This document shows positions 7,253-8,698 of a stretch of DNA of 8,698 nt, in pieces. Position 1 is the stretch's first letter; every line of letters starts with the position of its first letter. Under the pieces are notes generated by a model. The model was not told the origin of the DNA. It made no database searches and worked only from the letters and a program-made list of their open reading frames with translations. Both the position numbers and the translations under genes were made by a program. Source of the stretch: an uncultured Erysipelotrichaceae bacterium (lineage in GTDB: Bacteria; Bacillota_I; Bacilli_A; Erysipelotrichales; Erysipelotrichaceae); the NCBI GenBank assembly GCA_902796525.1, contig CADBPB010000187.1, positions 1 through 8,698 of the forward strand, read 5' to 3'.

Positions 7253-8416
7253 ATGATCATCAAAGACAATAATAGCGGGATGCCGTTGCTGCAATGCGAA
7301 CTGCCGGCAGATTTTCAGACGCAGGCAGTCATGCAGATCAAGCAGTATCCCTTGAATCAGGTGATCCATGTCCGGATGCAGGCAAGAAACGGACACTGTA
7401 TCCTGAACTATCAGACAGGGGACAATTATCTGTATGAAAAAGTGAAACAGAACCCTTACGGCTACCCCCAGGCGAATCAGAATCCATATAGCGATGACGG
7501 ATCCTGGTATTCCGTGCCGGTCAGTCTGACGGAAGAACTCGACAGGACAGCTTCCATGATCCTGAACAGAGAAGCAAAAGCATTGAATTATTATGATCCT
7601 TCGGAAAAACTGTACAGTAAACTTAAAAACGGTTTCGATGAAATGACCCGTGATTTCATCAGTCAGATACAGAACGCTTCGGTCATGACCTATATTCCGG
7701 TCGGCACGATCATCCGCAACTATCTATGCGATGCGGGAATCGGGATCTATGAAAACGGAAACGCCTATCTGGCGGTCTTCTTGTGCCGGAAAGGCATCGA
7801 ATACGATACGGTCAACGGAATGGTCAGCGGCGTCCATGAAAACATCACGGGCGAACCCTTCGGGCAGGCGTATCCGACCATGAACAGCATGCAATCGGTA
7901 TGCAACTGGAACGTTCCTTCGATCATCTGCATGTCCAGTGATCGGAAGGGAGATCTCGATACCTTCATGACTTTTCTGGAAACGGCTGAAATCGCTCCGG
8001 AACTGAACAGTTACAGCATGCAGCTGCAGCAGCAGGTGCAGATACAGAAGCAGAACTTCTTCAATAACGCGTTCGCTCAGCAGATGCAGGGCTGGGCGGC
8101 AAGCGATGCGCTGGGCAGGTCGCTGAGCCAGGATCTTGATCGTTTCCATCATAATCTGAATCAGCAGATGGCACAGAACGATATGCGCTTCAGTCCATCC
8201 TATGGCGAAACATCCGACGACAGGATACAGCGGATGCGGCACGAATCGATGATGGGCGTCGAAACCTATGAAAGGCAAGACGGCTCGACCTACGAATATT
8301 CCAATATGGCGGACCGTGTCTTTGAAAACAACCTCGATGAAACCACCCATTTCGGAACACGGAACTATTATGACGACTATGTCCCGGAAGGCTGGCACGA
8401 GATGAAGAAAAAGTGA
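7253..8416 (+). CDS. Unknown protein, 387 residues, Gln/Met-rich C-terminal half
   Basis: I do not recognise this family. There is no signal peptide, membrane segment or clear enzyme motif, so it is probably cytoplasmic. The N-terminal part (about 1-65) looks like a beta-rich domain. A short low-complexity stretch at 67-80 carries NPY twice. Residues 85-250 look like a mixed alpha/beta domain, with the hydrophobic stretch YLAVFLC (172-178) and VPSIICMSSD (221-230). Residues 254-312 are rich in Gln, Asn and Met (for example MQLQQQVQIQKQ) and probably helical. The tail (335-387) is rich in Tyr and Asp, with YERQDGSTYEYS and DDYVPEGW. The start is backed by AGGAAG (7240-7245) 7 bases upstream, which overlaps the pullulanase end; the gap to that gene is 4 bases, so the two are probably cotranscribed and coupled. 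A role in glucan use is inference from position only. Confidence 0.85.
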   Translation: MIIKDNNSGMPLLQCELPADFQTQAVMQIKQYPLNQVIHVRMQARNGHCILNYQTGDNYLYEKVKQNPYGYPQANQNPYSDDGSWYSVPVSLTEELDRTASMILNREAKALNYYDPSEKLYSKLKNGFDEMTRDFISQIQNASVMTYIPVGTIIRNYLCDAGIGIYENGNAYLAVFLCRKGIEYDTVNGMVSGVHENITGEPFGQAYPTMNSMQSVCNWNVPSIICMSSDRKGDLDTFMTFLETAEIAPELNSYSMQLQQQVQIQKQNFFNNAFAQQMQGWAASDALGRSLSQDLDRFHHNLNQQMAQNDMRFSPSYGETSDDRIQRMRHESMMGVETYERQDGSTYEYSNMADRVFENNLDETTHFGTRNYYDDYVPEGWHEMKKK

Positions 8417-8428
8417 GAAAGGATCCGA

Positions 8429-8698
8429 ATGATGAATGATACTTTCGATATCAGGGAAACCGTCAATCGCATTCTGGAAGAGAAAACGGAAGAAGAGAAA
8501 CTGTATCTGTATTCCGATCACTGCCAGCTATTTGATGAATATCCCTCTTTACTGAAACGAAAACGGATGATGCTGCAGGATGCCTATGCGTATCTGCATG
8601 AAAATGATGATTCTGCCTTGTATCATGCATCCGAAGAAGAGATCATAAAAACCATCGGTTCCGATATCGACAATAAGGAATGGAAGATCCTGGATGGC
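8429..8698 (+). CDS. Unknown charged protein, 3' end outside window
   Basis: An open frame of 90 codons runs off the right edge, so the full length is unknown. AAAGGA (8418-8423) lies 5 bases before the ATG at 8429 and 8 bases before a second ATG at 8432; either could be the start, and the second has the more usual spacing. The visible part is rich in Glu, Asp, Lys and Tyr (for example ILEEKTEEEKLYLY), looks mostly helical, and has no signal peptide. The gap to the previous gene is 12 bases on the same strand, so the two probably share a transcript. I do not recognise the family. The reality of the gene rests on the site, the tight spacing and the unbroken frame. Confidence 0.75.
   Translation, partial: MMNDTFDIRETVNRILEEKTEEEKLYLYSDHCQLFDEYPSLLKRKRMMLQDAYAYLHENDDSALYHASEEEIIKTIGSDIDNKEWKILDG

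Noticed and set aside
7724..8521. Open frame of 265 codons on the - strand across the two unknown genes
   Set aside because: It spans the junction of two + strand genes that have good ribosome binding sites and tight operon spacing, and its composition is shadow-like.

Overview
The window reads as a stretch of a Bacillota (Firmicutes) chromosome, most likely from a gut-type fermentative anaerobe. The pointers are Shine-Dalgarno sites of the AGGAGG kind, tight same-strand operons, a short hairpin-plus-T-run terminator, a lipoprotein pullulanase, and a GPH (MelB-type) sugar symporter beside a glycosidase. Base composition is about half G+C. An Erysipelotrichia or clostridial origin is a guess from general protein style and cannot be confirmed by eye. 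All genes lie on the + strand. I see no RNA gene, mobile element or CRISPR array.

Region 1 (1-4520) is a sugar-use operon whose 5' end lies outside the window. It holds the C-terminal part of a type-B carboxylesterase, a GH31 alpha-glucosidase-type enzyme that overlaps it by an ATGA junction, and a 12-helix GPH-family cation:sugar symporter. A clean rho-independent terminator (4496-4520) closes it. The order suggests uptake of a small alpha-glycoside by the symporter, hydrolysis by the GH31 enzyme, and perhaps removal of an acyl group by the esterase.

Region 2 (4521-8698) is a second transcription unit. A promoter with a perfect TATAAT box drives a secreted, lipid-anchored type I pullulanase (CBM41, CBM48 and GH13 domains). 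Two unrecognised genes follow with 4-base and 12-base gaps; the second runs off the window. A 13-base dyad sits inside the promoter spacer and is a candidate operator.

Together the units suggest breakdown of branched alpha-glucan: the pullulanase cuts alpha-1,6 branches at the cell surface, and the symporter and GH31 enzyme could handle small products inside. The link between the two units is inference from adjacency. No clearly new system is visible. The best leads are the two unknown genes behind pullulanase, the promoter dyad, the altered sugar-site residues in the symporter and the strong excess of GATC sites.
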